Source: DASXMT01 sp963803065
GTDB lineage: Bacteria > Actinomycetota > Acidimicrobiia > Acidimicrobiales > RAAP-2
Direction: 5' to 3'
NCBI GenBank assembly: GCA_963803065.1
Contig: CAWDKW010000012.1
Coordinates: 73,200-137,199, forward strand
DNA length: 64,000 nt
Part shown: in pieces, positions 50,369-59,930 of the stretch
How positions within the stretch are numbered: the stretch's first letter is position 1
How the letters are laid out: each line of letters opens with the position of its first letter
Made by a program: the position numbers and the translations under genes
The notes under the pieces: generated by a model
Seen by the model: only the letters and a program-made list of their open reading frames with translations
Databases searched by the model: none
Told to the model about the DNA's origin: nothing

Positions 50369-50414
50369 CAGCCCCGGGTTTCCAATCGGAAAGTCACAAC
50401 CAGAGGAGATAACC

Positions 50415-50945
50415 ATGACCATCACTCAGGACCGGTACGAACAGACGCCGGCTGATCAGATCTACAGCGACCTCATCGATGCGATCGGAAGCCTTGGCCC
50501 TGAAGCACAGAAGCTGGCGAACGAGCTCGACGCCAACGTTGGGCAGCGATTGGGCGAGTACCGGGACTCGGCGATCGCTTCGATGGTCGACGGTATGGTT
50601 GTGGACGGACACATCGAGCTTCCTGGGGCCCTCGATGGTTGGGGCGTCACGGTGAAGATCCCGCCGGCTCCGACTGCGGCGCCGGGCCCGTGTACCTGCT
50701 GGTATGACAAGGATCCCGAGACGCATGATCGACTGGTTGGACTGGAGTCGCTCCCTCCGGTCGAAGCTGCCGGTCTCGTTGCCGAGCTGATCCTCGACGA
50801 GACGCTGGGGCTTTTCACCGACCCATCGGACTGGATGCGATTTATCGCCCAGCACAACTGGCGAGATCCGGCAGCGATGGCGGACATGGCCGGCTATGCC
50901 GAGGGAGCAGCGAATCGGGCCCACCATTCGCATCGGGAGAGTTAG
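50415..50945 (+). CDS. Hypothetical acidic protein in the element
   Basis: A 176-residue protein: DQIYSDLIDAIGSLGPEAQKLANELDANVGQRLGEYRDSAIASMVDGMVVDGHIELPG, then CTCWYDKDPETHDRLVGLESLPPVEAAGLVAELILDE and a His-rich tail. AGAGGAGAT precedes the ATG. It runs against the structural genes and toward the hairpin at 51041, so it is a separate unit, possibly expressed from the integrated state. Not recognised. Confidence 0.6.
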   Translation: MTITQDRYEQTPADQIYSDLIDAIGSLGPEAQKLANELDANVGQRLGEYRDSAIASMVDGMVVDGHIELPGALDGWGVTVKIPPAPTAAPGPCTCWYDKDPETHDRLVGLESLPPVEAAGLVAELILDETLGLFTDPSDWMRFIAQHNWRDPAAMADMAGYAEGAANRAHHSHRES

Positions 50946-51040
50946 TCCCTCAACCGCAACTCTGTGCGATGGCCCCCGGTTTCGGCCGGGGGTCTGTCGC
51001 GCCAAATTGCGCACCGTTCCCGGTCGCGTATTATGGCGAA

Positions 51041-51099
51041 GCCCCGTCCTGTGAGTACCGCGCGTGTTTCCCCCAAAACCCCTACTCACAGGATGGGGC
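51041..51099. terminator. Long inverted repeat between convergent units
   Basis: 17-base arms (51041-51057 and 51083-51099) pair with one mismatch around a 25-base loop. It stands between the rightward gene at 50415 and the leftward tail genes, where a bidirectional terminator is expected. Confidence 0.55.
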
Positions 51100-51477
51100 C
51101 TTCTATTGCGCCAGTTGCTCTGCAACAGGTTCTGTTCTAGCCCGATTTTTGCCCAGACACAAACATGATTCCGTTGTCACAAGTGGGTAGCGCAACGAGC
51201 CGAACACGCGAGACCAAAGTGCCTACTCCAGCGGCGTCAGCGTGAATCGCATCGCCGTCTGCCCCGTGCCCGGAAGCCAGATGGGTTTATCTGACCTTGC
51301 GGCGTATAGGGACCTGCGCGTCTCTCCAGTGCCACGCCCCTCGACTGAAGGTACGCCGGATTGAGAAGCGTGGGGGTGTTGAGCAGGGAGGTAAGGGTCA
51401 TGCTTTGCTCCGATCTGTTTGGTGAAGCACTAGTTCCGAGCTGCTTGATAGGTCGGCATCAGATCTCCTCGAGGTCT

Positions 51478-51522
51478 GCCATCAGTGGTTCCCCGCCTGC
51501 TTCTTCGACTGGGCCTGGACGG
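51478..51522. repeat. 45-bp direct repeat, copy 1
   Basis: Identical to 53396-53440. This copy lies just past the 3' end of the tail hydrolase gene and reproduces the end of the tape measure gene and the start codon region of the hydrolase gene. It is followed by a dead-end frame. Confidence 0.9.
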
Positions 51523-51525
51523 GAC

Positions 51526-53400
51526 TCATTGGGCCGGCCTGTTCGCTCCGAGGTACTGGTCGCTGCCGACGCTGCCGCCAACGGCGCCGATGTCAGGGGC
51601 GAAGGTGTCATAGCGCACGTCAGAGCCGGTGTCGTAGGCGTCGATCATCGTGGCCACGTTGGTCCCCGAGTCCCAACTCACGAACATGCCGACGTGGGTC
51701 GGGTTCCCGGGGGTCCCGAAGAACACGAGGTCGCCGGGCCGGAGGTTCTGGGCGCCGGCTGGGATCAGCGGGAACTCCGGCATCTGTGTGTACGTGGTGC
51801 GGGTGATCGGGACACCGGCCGCCTGGTATGCCGCCTGCATGAGCCCCGAGCAGTCGAAGCCGGTCTGCGGATTGTCGCCGCCCCACTGGTAGGGCACGCC
51901 GAGCTGGTTCTTGCAGTACTGCAGGGCCTGGAGGGCTTTGGATGAGCCTGTGGCGCTCTGCTGGTTCCCTGTCTGGGCGAAGCCTGGGCCCACGGCGGCC
52001 TGTGCTCCCCCGCTGCTCGGCTCCTTGAGGATGGGGTTCGGCTTCTGGAGCGTGACCGTCACGTCGGGGTGGAACAGGCTGGCGCGTTCGAGGGTGACCA
52101 CGAGCCAGAGGCCCGACATCGGTCCCAGGCCGGCCACGTTCACGCAATCGCCAGGGACGGGAGCCCACGCGCCCGACGAGTCGTTGACCGTCAGCTCACC
52201 GAGGGGCTGCTTGCCGTCGTAGGTCCCGTCGATGGTGCCGACCCCGTTCTGACCCTCTACGAGAGTCACGGCGGGCGTTTGGGCCGTCAGCCAGGAGTCG
52301 GGGCCGAAGTAGACGGTGCCACCGAACTCGAAGCACCGCCAGCCGATCTCGGTGGCCAGGCGCTGCAGGCACGTCCAGGAGTCCTCGAGCGGCAGGTCTT
52401 TCGTGCCCCGGCTCAACTGCTCCAGCGTCGTGTGGTCATAGCCGAGGCCTTGCGCGTACAAGAAACTCTCGGATGCCTGGGCGAACTCGGCGCCTTGGAC
52501 CTGGGCGACGAGGAGGGAGGCGAACTTGGTCCGGGTCATGATCCCCGGTGGTACGGTCACGGCGCCGGTGGCCGACTTCAGTGCGACCACAACCCAGGGC
52601 GAGAACGAGGCGGTGACCGTGCTCCCCTGCTTCTCCACCATCTGGAGTTGGAACATCAAGCTTCCGATGGTGAGCACGGACTGCTGGCCGAGAACAACAC
52701 TGTTCAGGATCGGCCGCGGCATCGGGTCGTTCATCGTGAGCTCGAGGACCGATATTTGGGTCGCGTCCAGCGTGATCCCGACATTGACGAGCGCGCCGGA
52801 CACGTCGACGTCGATCGGAGAGCCATTGATGATGAACTGGTCTGCGCTGATGTTCGAGGCCATCCCCGGAGCTGGGGGCAGAACGGGAGGGCCGATCTGC
52901 TCCGGGTTAAACGTGCCTGAGTTGACGCTGCCCGCGGCGTTGCTGCCCGGGAGCAACTGCACTCCGACGTCGGTGATGACCGGCACGTTCGTCGTCGGGA
53001 ACGGGGTGACGGTGCCCCACTGCGTCGAGAACACCGCTGCTTGGAGGGCGAGACGGGACACGTTCCCGGCCAGCGCCTGCTGGATGGGGGCCATGTTCGG
53101 CTCGTTGATGAGCTGAGCGGTGTAGAACGCGGCACTGTTGAGGTCAGGGTACGATCCCTGACCGCTCCCGCCGCCGGATGGGCCCTGGCCACAGTTCAGC
53201 GGGTTGTTCCGGTCGAACCAGTTGGTTGGAGGCTCCTCGGCCGCCATCCACGCCATGACGTTCTGGACGTTGTTGTCGGTGGGCGAGAAGCCGCCATCGG
53301 TGAGGAGCAAGGTCGCCCACGACTGATTGGTGGCGACCTGCGAGTCGGCGATCTGGGTGAACTCGGCGGCGATGCCGGCGGAGGAAAAATCTATCGCCAT
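51526..53400 (-). CDS. Phage tail protein with lysozyme-like N-terminus and NlpC/P60 peptidase
   Basis: A 624-residue protein. Residues about 40-130 (NVQNVMAWMAAEEPPTNWFDRNNPLNC, YPDLNSAAFYTAQLINE) resemble lysozyme-like phage domains. The middle (180-460) is baseplate or tail-protein-like. The C-terminal NlpC/P60 domain has GVPYQWGG, Cys517 in FDCSGL and His569 in PTHVGMF. It would cut peptidoglycan during DNA entry. Its ATG shares the A of the tape measure stop (TGATG). Confidence 0.85.
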   Translation of the reverse strand: MAIDFSSAGIAAEFTQIADSQVATNQSWATLLLTDGGFSPTDNNVQNVMAWMAAEEPPTNWFDRNNPLNCGQGPSGGGSGQGSYPDLNSAAFYTAQLINEPNMAPIQQALAGNVSRLALQAAVFSTQWGTVTPFPTTNVPVITDVGVQLLPGSNAAGSVNSGTFNPEQIGPPVLPPAPGMASNISADQFIINGSPIDVDVSGALVNVGITLDATQISVLELTMNDPMPRPILNSVVLGQQSVLTIGSLMFQLQMVEKQGSTVTASFSPWVVVALKSATGAVTVPPGIMTRTKFASLLVAQVQGAEFAQASESFLYAQGLGYDHTTLEQLSRGTKDLPLEDSWTCLQRLATEIGWRCFEFGGTVYFGPDSWLTAQTPAVTLVEGQNGVGTIDGTYDGKQPLGELTVNDSSGAWAPVPGDCVNVAGLGPMSGLWLVVTLERASLFHPDVTVTLQKPNPILKEPSSGGAQAAVGPGFAQTGNQQSATGSSKALQALQYCKNQLGVPYQWGGDNPQTGFDCSGLMQAAYQAAGVPITRTTYTQMPEFPLIPAGAQNLRPGDLVFFGTPGNPTHVGMFVSWDSGTNVATMIDAYDTGSDVRYDTFAPDIGAVGGSVGSDQYLGANRPAQ

Positions 53401-53440
53401 CAGTGGTTCCCCGCCTGCTTCTTCGACTGGGCCTGGACGG
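53396..53440. repeat. 45-bp direct repeat, copy 2
   Basis: The parental copy: it spans the last codons of the tape measure gene (QAQSKKQAGNH) and the start of the hydrolase gene. The other copy is at 51478-51522. Confidence 0.9.
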
Positions 53441-55557
53441 CTTTGAACACTTCCTTGCCGTCGATGTAGACGTGGCTCTGGACGACGACGCGACTGTGAT
53501 CCAGTCCGCTCGTGTACTGGCCGATCTTGCGCCTGTCGGCTGCGATGACGTCGGCCGGGTTCTGGCCGCCGGCCCCGACGTGGGTGAGCATCTGCTCCCA
53601 GAACCCGGGGTGCTCTTGGGCGGAGATGTCGGACCTCGAGCGCGGCGATCTGCTTCTTCCACTGCTTGTCCTGGGTGAGCACCTTCGGGCTGCCGTTGGC
53701 GTTGTAGCCGGAGAGGGTCGATCCGAGCGGGAGGCCGTCGGGCCCGTATTTCGTGGCGCCCGCGGCGTAGCTTGCCTGGTTCATCGCGTTGTACACGGGT
53801 CCGAAGAGTTTGCTGGCCTCGTAGCTGGCGCCGGCGGCTGCGGCCACAAACGGGATTGCCTTGAGCCACCCGGCTGCGCCACCGCTCCGGGCAGCGTCGT
53901 TGGCCACGATGTCTCCTGTATTGGTGGTCACCGCCTTATCGTTTGTCGCAAGGGCCCCGTCGTTGACCACGAGTGCGGCGTCCTCCGCATACAGGGAGGG
54001 GATGAGCTTGCGGAGGATGGCCTGCACGATGTTGCCGTAGCCCTTCACCACGGTGGAAATGGCGCCACCCATGTCGCTGAACTTCTTCACCAGGTAGACG
54101 CCGATGGCGGGTCCGAGGATCCCGGTGGTGACCGCGGCCAGGGCGATGCCAGCGGCCTGGTTCTGTGTGAAGAAGCTGGTGACGTCGGTGCCGATCGTGA
54201 GGAGCACCTTCAGGGCCGGGGTCAGATCCGACCCGACGGTGTCGGCCAGATTGGCCAGCGACTTCGTGAACTGGCCCGTCTTGCCCGACAGGGTGTCCAT
54301 CTGGCGAGCCATCTCGTTGTTCAGCGCGTTCGGGTTGTTCCCCGATTTGTTGATGCGCCCGAGGATCTCGTTGTAGTTGGCGCTCTGGGTGACGAGCATG
54401 TCGAGCGGGATGCCCATCTTGGCGCCGCCGAACATCCTGGTCAGGATGAGGTATTCGAGGGACTTGCCCTGCGCCCCCATCTGACCGAGGCCGATGCTCT
54501 CCGCCTGTGCGATCTGGTCGGGATGGAAGCCGATCTTGGCGAGCGTCTGGCTGAGGCCCGGGCTGTTCGGGTCGGCATCGTTGCGGAGGGGAGCTTGGAG
54601 CGCCTTCCCGAGCTGCACGGCGGATGCACCGAGGCCCTTGTTCCGCATGGTCTGGGCGAGAGTGGTCGCACCGAGGCCCACGGCACCGAGCGCCTCTTGG
54701 GCCTGAGGGGTCGGCGCCGCCATGAGCTGGAAGCCGTGAGCGATCGCATGGCCCGACACCTGGCCGGACTGGAGGTTGGACCCGGCGAGAGCGAGGAAGG
54801 CCATCAACTGGGGGTACGAGGCGCCAACGAGTTTGGCGGAGGTCGTTGCGCCAGAGCCGAGGAAGTCGACGACGTCGGACATCCGGATGTCGCCGGATCC
54901 GACCGTAGCCGCGGCAATCGTGGCGATCTTCTTCGGGTCGTTGGTCCCCTTGACTCCCGAGGTCATCACGCCGCCCATGATCCGGGCCGTGGACTCGAGG
55001 TCGGTGGTCGGGCCGCCGATGGTCGACAGCATGGCCGAGTACCGGACCATGTTGAGGAGCTGGGCGTTCGTCGCCTTCAGCCCGGCGGGCGTCGAGGCGA
55101 TGCGGTAGAGGGCGTTGGCAAGCGGGGTGAGGCCCTGGTTCACGGCCGGCGACATGGCCTTGATCCCAGCCGTCAGGGCCCCGAGGCGGCTCTGGCTGAC
55201 CCCGGCCAGGTTGACCGACTGCAGCATCGCCGATTGGAACGATGCGTGGATCTTGAGGCCCTCGTAGACGAGGAGGGCGCCAGCGGCGGCGATGCCGATG
55301 GTTGCCTTCTTGCCCACCGCGGCTAGAGCAGCGTTGTTCTCAGCGGCAGTCGCGGCCGTCTTGTCCCGGTAGGCGGCCTGCGCCTCGGCCAGGGTGGCGT
55401 AACCCTTGACCTGGCTATCGACCGCTGCCTTGGAACTGGCAGCCATCTCCCGGTTGGACGCGGCGACGGCGGCGCTGACCTCTTTGACCCCGCCGAGGAA
55501 TGCAGCCTTGCCGATGAGCGTGACGCGGGCGCCGATGTTCCCTTCTGCAGCAGCCAT
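53400..55557 (-). pseudogene. Phage tape measure protein, apparently frameshifted
   Basis: About 718 residues if the shift is repaired. N-terminus: ARVTLIGKAAFLGGVKEVSAAVAASNREM, then hydrophobic ATIGIAAAGALLVYEGLKIHASFQSAMLQSVNLAGV, then a long Ala/Gly helical region, all typical of tape measure proteins. At about 53630 the frame changes: up to AALE one frame is right, but SAQEHPGFWEQMLTHVGAGGQNPADVIAADRR and QSHVYIDGKEVFKAVQAQSKKQAGNH are in another. One extra base in GTCCGAC explains it. Unrepaired, the frame reads on into the hydrolase gene. It sets tail length in the family. Confidence 0.8.
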
Positions 55558-55580
55558 CAGGCGGCCTTACTCGAGGTTTG

Positions 55581-55705
55581 CCGGCGGCACGGGGGAAGGA
55601 CCCGTTCCAAGGCGGGAGGAAAACCCGTGCCGCCGGCGGGGAGGAGCGCGGCCGGTCTCGGAGGAAGAAAGGTCGAAGACCTCCGAGCTCGTGCGCCGGC
55701 CGCGC
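55581..55705. repeat. Two tandem strong hairpins between protease and tape measure genes
   Basis: Hairpin 1 has perfect 13-base arms (55581-55593 and 55624-55636). Hairpin 2 has GCGCGGCCGG (55646-55655) with CCGGCCGCGC (55696-55705) and an inner CTCGGAGG (55657-55664) with CCTCCGAG (55680-55687). They fill the interval where head and tail genes would be expected. They could be a terminator pair, an RNA element or a recombination remnant. Confidence 0.6.
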
Positions 55706-55720
55706 CCCAGAACATGACGG

Positions 55721-56627
55721 TCAGCCCCACGCCGCGGCGAGGGCCTCGAGCTCTTGGGTCGTGACGGTGGTGATTGGTTTGGCCTCGGCGGCGTCCACCT
55801 GACGTTTGAGCTCGGTCGCGAGTTGAAGCTTGCGAAGGCCGCCCGACGACGAGGGCACCGTGCCGCTGAAATTCGGTGGTCTCCCCCGCCTCGCGGATCT
55901 CCTTGGCGGTCGACGTTCGAGCTGTCTCCCACGCAACGGCCACTCGAGCGACGTCGGCCTCTGCGATGTGACAGCTCTTCGCCAATGTCCGAAGAACGGG
56001 CGGCGAGATGCCGTGCGTCTTGAACACCCGGGTCATTGCTTCGACGACCCCGGTGGGCGCGGGCTGGATTGCAGATTCCATGAGAGTTGCCTCCTGTATC
56101 GATTCGAAAAAGAGACCGGCAGACGCCGCCTCGGTGAGCTCTGCCGACGTGATCTCCGCGCCGTCGACGCCTGGACTGTGGGTGAAGTCGATGCCCTTGA
56201 GGGAGAAGCCGTCGGCCGTCTCGGCTGGGGCACCATCGGGGGCCATGACCGTGCGGGGCGTGCCCTTCCACATGGCGGCGATCGACACGCCTTTGAGGTA
56301 CGGCTTGGTGGGCGTCGTCAGGGCGGCCACGTCCCGGCCGGCCTGCGTATCCGCAATGTCGGCTTCGAAGGTGCCGTGGCCCTCGGGCGACAGTCCGACC
56401 TTGGTGACGTGGCCCGCTGTGCGAGTGACGTCACCAGACTTCGGGTCGCGGGCACCGTGGTGAGTGAGCATCGCCACGACCGGGGCATTGCCACTGGCGA
56501 TGAGTTCCTGTGCTTCGGTGACGGCACCGGCGATGGCGGTCTTGGAATAAAACCGCCTGTTCTTGCTGACCCCTGGAACGGCGAACGTGCCTCGGATGGT
56601 CGCTATGCGCTGTTTGGTCGCGGTCAT
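55721..56627 (-). pseudogene. Prohead protease-like protein, apparently frameshifted near the C-terminus
   Basis: Starting at the ATG at 56627 (GAGGCGAGGACC upstream), the protein reads IRGTFAVPGVSKNRRFYSKTAIAGAVTEAQELI, VVAMLTHHGARDPKSGDVTRTAGHV and KPYLKGVSIAAMWKGT, in line with prohead serine protease domains. At about 55873 the frame shifts: STAKEIREAGETT in one frame is followed by NFSGTVPSSSGGLRKLQLATELKRQVDAAEAKPITTV in another, ending at 55721. Unrepaired, a nonsense tail extends to 55557. A GGGGG run lies near the shift. Confidence 0.7.
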
Positions 56628-56638
56628 GGGTCCTCGCC

Positions 56639-57250
56639 TCAGGTGGTCGGGAGGGCTGGCGCGCCGGCGGCGAGCTCTCTGAGGCCCTCGACGAGGGCTC
56701 CGGGGGCGTCGAGGGCCTCCATGGCCGGAACGAGCGCTCGAGCCAACTGGCTGGCGCCTCGACACGATCCGAGGGGCATGCGGTCGACCGAGGGCGTCGA
56801 AAAGCGATCGATCTTGGCTCGCGGGTTCGACAGGGCCGTCGTGCGGATCCGGTGAACCGAATAGGCGGCGAAGTTGTCGTAGGCCGTGGCCGCTGCGATG
56901 AGCGGATCAAGGTCGTCGACCAGTCTTGCGAGCGCCTCGAGCACCCGAGTACCAAGGTCGGGCAGCGTCGACACGACCTGGTCGCATTCAGCGTCGGCCC
57001 TGGCGGCCTGGACGGCCTCGCCGAGCTGCGCCAGCGACCGGGCGGAGCCTTCGGCGACGAGGGCAGCGTGGTTGGCGTGGTCGTCGGCCTCGGCGAGCAC
57101 GGAGGGGCCGATGTCAGTGGCCTCGCCGGTAGCGACCCGGTTCCGGAGGTCTGAAGCACGGGCCCGGGCGGCATTCGCTGCCGACAGCGCTTCGCCATGA
57201 GTGGTGCGAGCTGCCTCGTGCGCCTCTTCGGCTTCCTCGAGTGTGGACAT
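56639..57250 (-). CDS. Phage hypothetical protein with N-terminal coiled coil
   Basis: A 203-residue protein: STLEEAEEAHEAARTTHGEALSAANAARARASDLRNRV is a long heptad-type helix, then helical sequence to GALVEGLRELAAGAP. GAAAGGAAG precedes the ATG. A scaffolding or head-assembly role is possible from its position next to the protease. Not recognised. Confidence 0.6.
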   Translation of the reverse strand: MSTLEEAEEAHEAARTTHGEALSAANAARARASDLRNRVATGEATDIGPSVLAEADDHANHAALVAEGSARSLAQLGEAVQAARADAECDQVVSTLPDLGTRVLEALARLVDDLDPLIAAATAYDNFAAYSVHRIRTTALSNPRAKIDRFSTPSVDRMPLGSCRGASQLARALVPAMEALDAPGALVEGLRELAAGAPALPTT

Positions 57251-57267
57251 CGAACTTCCTTTCGGGC

Positions 57268-57543
57268 TCAACCCGGCCACGCCTGGGTCGGATCGGGCGG
57301 AACGGTGACCGTGACGACGCGGGTGACGTCGCCGTACGCGAAAACCAGGTCGTAGTCTCCAGCGACAGCGAAGAACGAGAGATTGCCCAACGTGTCCGTG
57401 GTGACGGGGTTGGAGATCGTCGTCCCGCTGATCTTGTCGGCGTACAGGGCAGCCGGCGTCTTAGTTCCGGGTGAACAGACGAGCACCGACGAGCTCGGTG
57501 GGAATGCAGCCAGTGCCGAGAAACGGCCGGCGGCTACGGTCAT
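57268..57543 (-). CDS. Small beta-rich phage protein (tail-fibre or head-fibre base-like)
   Basis: A 91-residue protein. PAALYADKISGTTISNPVTTDTLGNLSFFAVAGDYDLVFAYGDVTRVVTVTVPP is a pattern shared by small beta domains at the start of phage fibre or decoration proteins. Its start overlaps the stop of the upstream gene by ATGA. Confidence 0.6.
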   Translation of the reverse strand: MTVAAGRFSALAAFPPSSSVLVCSPGTKTPAALYADKISGTTISNPVTTDTLGNLSFFAVAGDYDLVFAYGDVTRVVTVTVPPDPTQAWPG

Positions 57544-57974
57544 GAGTTGCTCCCTTGGGTCAGGTGCCCGCACCTCCCGTTGCCCGCCGCACGAGCTCGG
57601 ACGGATTCACCGCAGACCCGCCACGAACGGCCGACCTGCTCGCCATGGAGGGACCGGCGGGTCAGGAGCCCGGTCACGGCTCGGGATGAGACTTGGAGTA
57701 CTTCGGCGGCGGAGGTCACTGTGGTCCACTCCACAGCATCGGAATCTGGCGAGTCGAGCGACGGAACATTTAGCGGAACATCCGGAAGGTTTTTCTTTGC
57801 CCAGGCGGCGCCAACGGTGTCGAGAAGTTGGATCGTGGCCACGACGTCCTCGTGCACCCGCTCCTGTCTCCGGTGTGCTGCCTTGAGCTCCCGGAGGAGC
57901 CCGTGGCGGATGGCGGCGGCCACGTCGGCCGACACAAACACGCCGGGGCCCTGGACGAAGACGGGCTTCGTCAT
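57540..57974 (-). CDS. Small phage protein with C-terminal helix-turn-helix
   Basis: A 144-residue protein. The N-terminal part is helical (DVAAAIRHGLLRELKAAHRRQERVHEDVVATIQLLDTVG); the C-terminal VTSAAEVLQVSSRAVTGLLTRRSLHGEQVGRSWRV is an excisionase-like helix-turn-helix. ATGA overlap with the terminase gene. It may regulate late genes or help packaging; unproven. Confidence 0.65.
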   Translation of the reverse strand: MTKPVFVQGPGVFVSADVAAAIRHGLLRELKAAHRRQERVHEDVVATIQLLDTVGAAWAKKNLPDVPLNVPSLDSPDSDAVEWTTVTSAAEVLQVSSRAVTGLLTRRSLHGEQVGRSWRVCGESVRARAAGNGRCGHLTQGSNS

Positions 57975-59446
57975 ACGAACGGGCTCGCCATCGTCTTGCC
58001 GTTCTCGCCCTGCTCAAAATCGAGGCCAGTGGTCGTGTCGCCGGCGATCGTCTGGCCGGGGATGACCGGGAGGAGCTTCGTCCCGTCGGGGGCATGGGTG
58101 CGGTCGGCTTCGTCGTAGAAGATGGGCCCGCTCATGGGCGCCGTCGTCGTGAGGGACAGGACGGCCAGCGCCATGGCGATCGCCCTGTCGTCGTGCCGGT
58201 CCGGGTCGTGGTCGAGGCGATAGACGTTCGGTGAGGTCTCTCGCAACCGCACGTTGACCAGCTCGTCGATCAGCTCGGGATCGTCGGGAATGGCGAGGCG
58301 GTGGTCCCGGATGGTCGTGTGCAGCGCCATGGCCAGCCGACCCACCGACTGCTGGCTGAAGGTGAATTCGTCGATCACGATGCCCTTGGAGCGGATCCGC
58401 TGGGTCATGGCCACGGCCTGGTAGGGGTCGATGACGACCTGGGCCCGGTACTGGCGGGCGGCCAGCTCGATCCACTCCTCGACAGCGGTCAAGTCGACCG
58501 GGTTGCCCTTGGTGGGCGTCCAGACCTCCATCCGATCCAGCACCACCCGCTGTACGACGTTGTGGTCATCCTCGACTCGTCGTTCAGCGTGCATGACGGT
58601 CACGACCGTTCGGTCGTTCTTGATGCCGAGGTCGACGCCGATGGCGTAGCGCTGGCCTGGTGCCGGCGCGAGCGGGCCTGAGAGGGTCACGCAGGCCTGG
58701 ACGTCGTCGAGGTTGGTCAGCCGGTCCTCGGAGGCGCACCACTCGTTGAGGTGCAGGCGCCGGTAGACGCTCTCGGGCAGCATCGCCCGCTGTTCGGCCA
58801 GGAAGGTCTCCGAGGCCCACGGGAGCGGCCCCGGCGTCTCCTGGACGGTCCATGATGGCGATGCGAGCGCGGCCTCGTAGATCCGGTGCGTCCAGTGTCC
58901 AGGATCACCGCTCGTCGACGTGGCGAGGAGCTTGGCGTTCGGAACCTTGCCCATGGCGCTCAGCACCGCCGTCCAGACGCCCTTGGCGTTCACCGTGTTG
59001 GGCCACTGGCAGAACTCGTCGCAGATCACCAGCGCCGGCTTCAGCCCGTACGAGCTCGCAGCGTCGGCGGCCATGATCTCCAGCACCGTGCCTGCTCGGG
59101 TCGAGAGCTTGTAGTTGTCGACCGTGATGGCGCTCGAAAGAGCCGGTGACCGGGACACGAAGCCTGCTGCAGCGTCGGCGATGAGTCTGCCCTGGTCACG
59201 GTCCACGGCGATGGCGTACAAGCGTGAGCCAGGTGCCAGGACGGTCAGCATGGCGACCATGGAGATCCCGGCGATGTCGGTCGTCTTCGATCCGCCTCGA
59301 GGTCGGCTTTCCCACCGTGACGGCGATGCGTCGGGATCCAGCGCCCACTCGGCTAGCGCCCATTGCCAGGGCGTGGCAGCGTCGCCCCATCGGCGGCCGT
59401 CCTCCAGAACCAGACTGGCCATGAGGTCGAGAGCGGCGTCAGGCAT
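57971..59446 (-). CDS. Phage terminase large subunit
   Basis: A 491-residue protein. A Walker A-like RPRGGSKTTD (about 48-57) and Walker B VICDEF (140-145) form the ATPase; the nuclease part has GVDLGIKND, VVIDPYQAV and DRHDDRAIAMALAVLSL with the acidic metal ligands. It pumps DNA into proheads. Length is normal and the frame is intact, unlike two of its neighbours. Its start overlaps the small terminase gene by eight bases. Confidence 0.9.
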   Translation of the reverse strand: MPDAALDLMASLVLEDGRRWGDAATPWQWALAEWALDPDASPSRWESRPRGGSKTTDIAGISMVAMLTVLAPGSRLYAIAVDRDQGRLIADAAAGFVSRSPALSSAITVDNYKLSTRAGTVLEIMAADAASSYGLKPALVICDEFCQWPNTVNAKGVWTAVLSAMGKVPNAKLLATSTSGDPGHWTHRIYEAALASPSWTVQETPGPLPWASETFLAEQRAMLPESVYRRLHLNEWCASEDRLTNLDDVQACVTLSGPLAPAPGQRYAIGVDLGIKNDRTVVTVMHAERRVEDDHNVVQRVVLDRMEVWTPTKGNPVDLTAVEEWIELAARQYRAQVVIDPYQAVAMTQRIRSKGIVIDEFTFSQQSVGRLAMALHTTIRDHRLAIPDDPELIDELVNVRLRETSPNVYRLDHDPDRHDDRAIAMALAVLSLTTTAPMSGPIFYDEADRTHAPDGTKLLPVIPGQTIAGDTTTGLDFEQGENGKTMASPFV

Positions 59447-59930
59447 CGCTGTCGCCTGTTCCCGCTGGCAGCTCGTCCGCCGAACGGTTCGCGAGCCTGA
59501 TCTTCCGGCCCTCAGCCTGCATGTCGTCGAGCGACGCTTCGGCTACGCCAGCTCCAGCCGATAGAGCTCGGATGCGTGCGTGGCCGATCGGGTCGAGTCC
59601 GAGGTCGCTGCCGAGCCTGGCTGCCAAGCGTGCGGCCGCTGTGGCGTTCTCCCACATCCTGATTGGGACCGATCCAGCTCCCTTGCTGGCGCTCAGCTTC
59701 TCGATGTGGTTGTGCAGCAGTGCTTCCCGTGCCGCTGCCTGCAGGTACCGGTTGACGGCGGGCATGAACTTGTCATCGGCCAGGTACGGGGCGGCGGCGA
59801 GGAGCGCGCCGTGGACCTCGGCCGCCTTGGCTGCGATGGCACGCTCGCTGTAGGCGCCATGTCGGACGGCGACGGTGTTGCCCGCTTCGAAGTCGTCGTG
59901 GCGTGGCGGATGGCCCGGGCGGCAGGTCAC
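59439..59930 (-). CDS. Phage terminase small subunit-like protein
   Basis: A 163-residue protein. It starts with FEAGNTVAVRHGAYSERAI, a pattern common at the N-terminus of phage small terminases, then helices (YLQAAAREALLHNHIEKLSASKG) and a short acidic tail. Position just upstream of the large subunit supports it. It would choose the DNA packaging site. Confidence 0.75.
   Translation of the reverse strand: MTCRPGHPPRHDDFEAGNTVAVRHGAYSERAIAAKAAEVHGALLAAAPYLADDKFMPAVNRYLQAAAREALLHNHIEKLSASKGAGSVPIRMWENATAAARLAARLGSDLGLDPIGHARIRALSAGAGVAEASLDDMQAEGRKIRLANRSADELPAGTGDSDA

Larger units (their letters stand above)
50946..51525. other. Gene-free interval inside the element
   Basis: 580 bases between the rightward gene and the tail hydrolase gene. 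It holds the hairpin at 51041-51099 and one copy of a 45-bp repeat (51478-51522). No supported reading frame is seen; short frames cross the hairpin. Confidence 0.5.

Noticed and set aside
50969..51190. A 73-residue plus-strand frame in the element
   Set aside because: It crosses the long inverted repeat and has no ribosome site; composition fits non-coding DNA.
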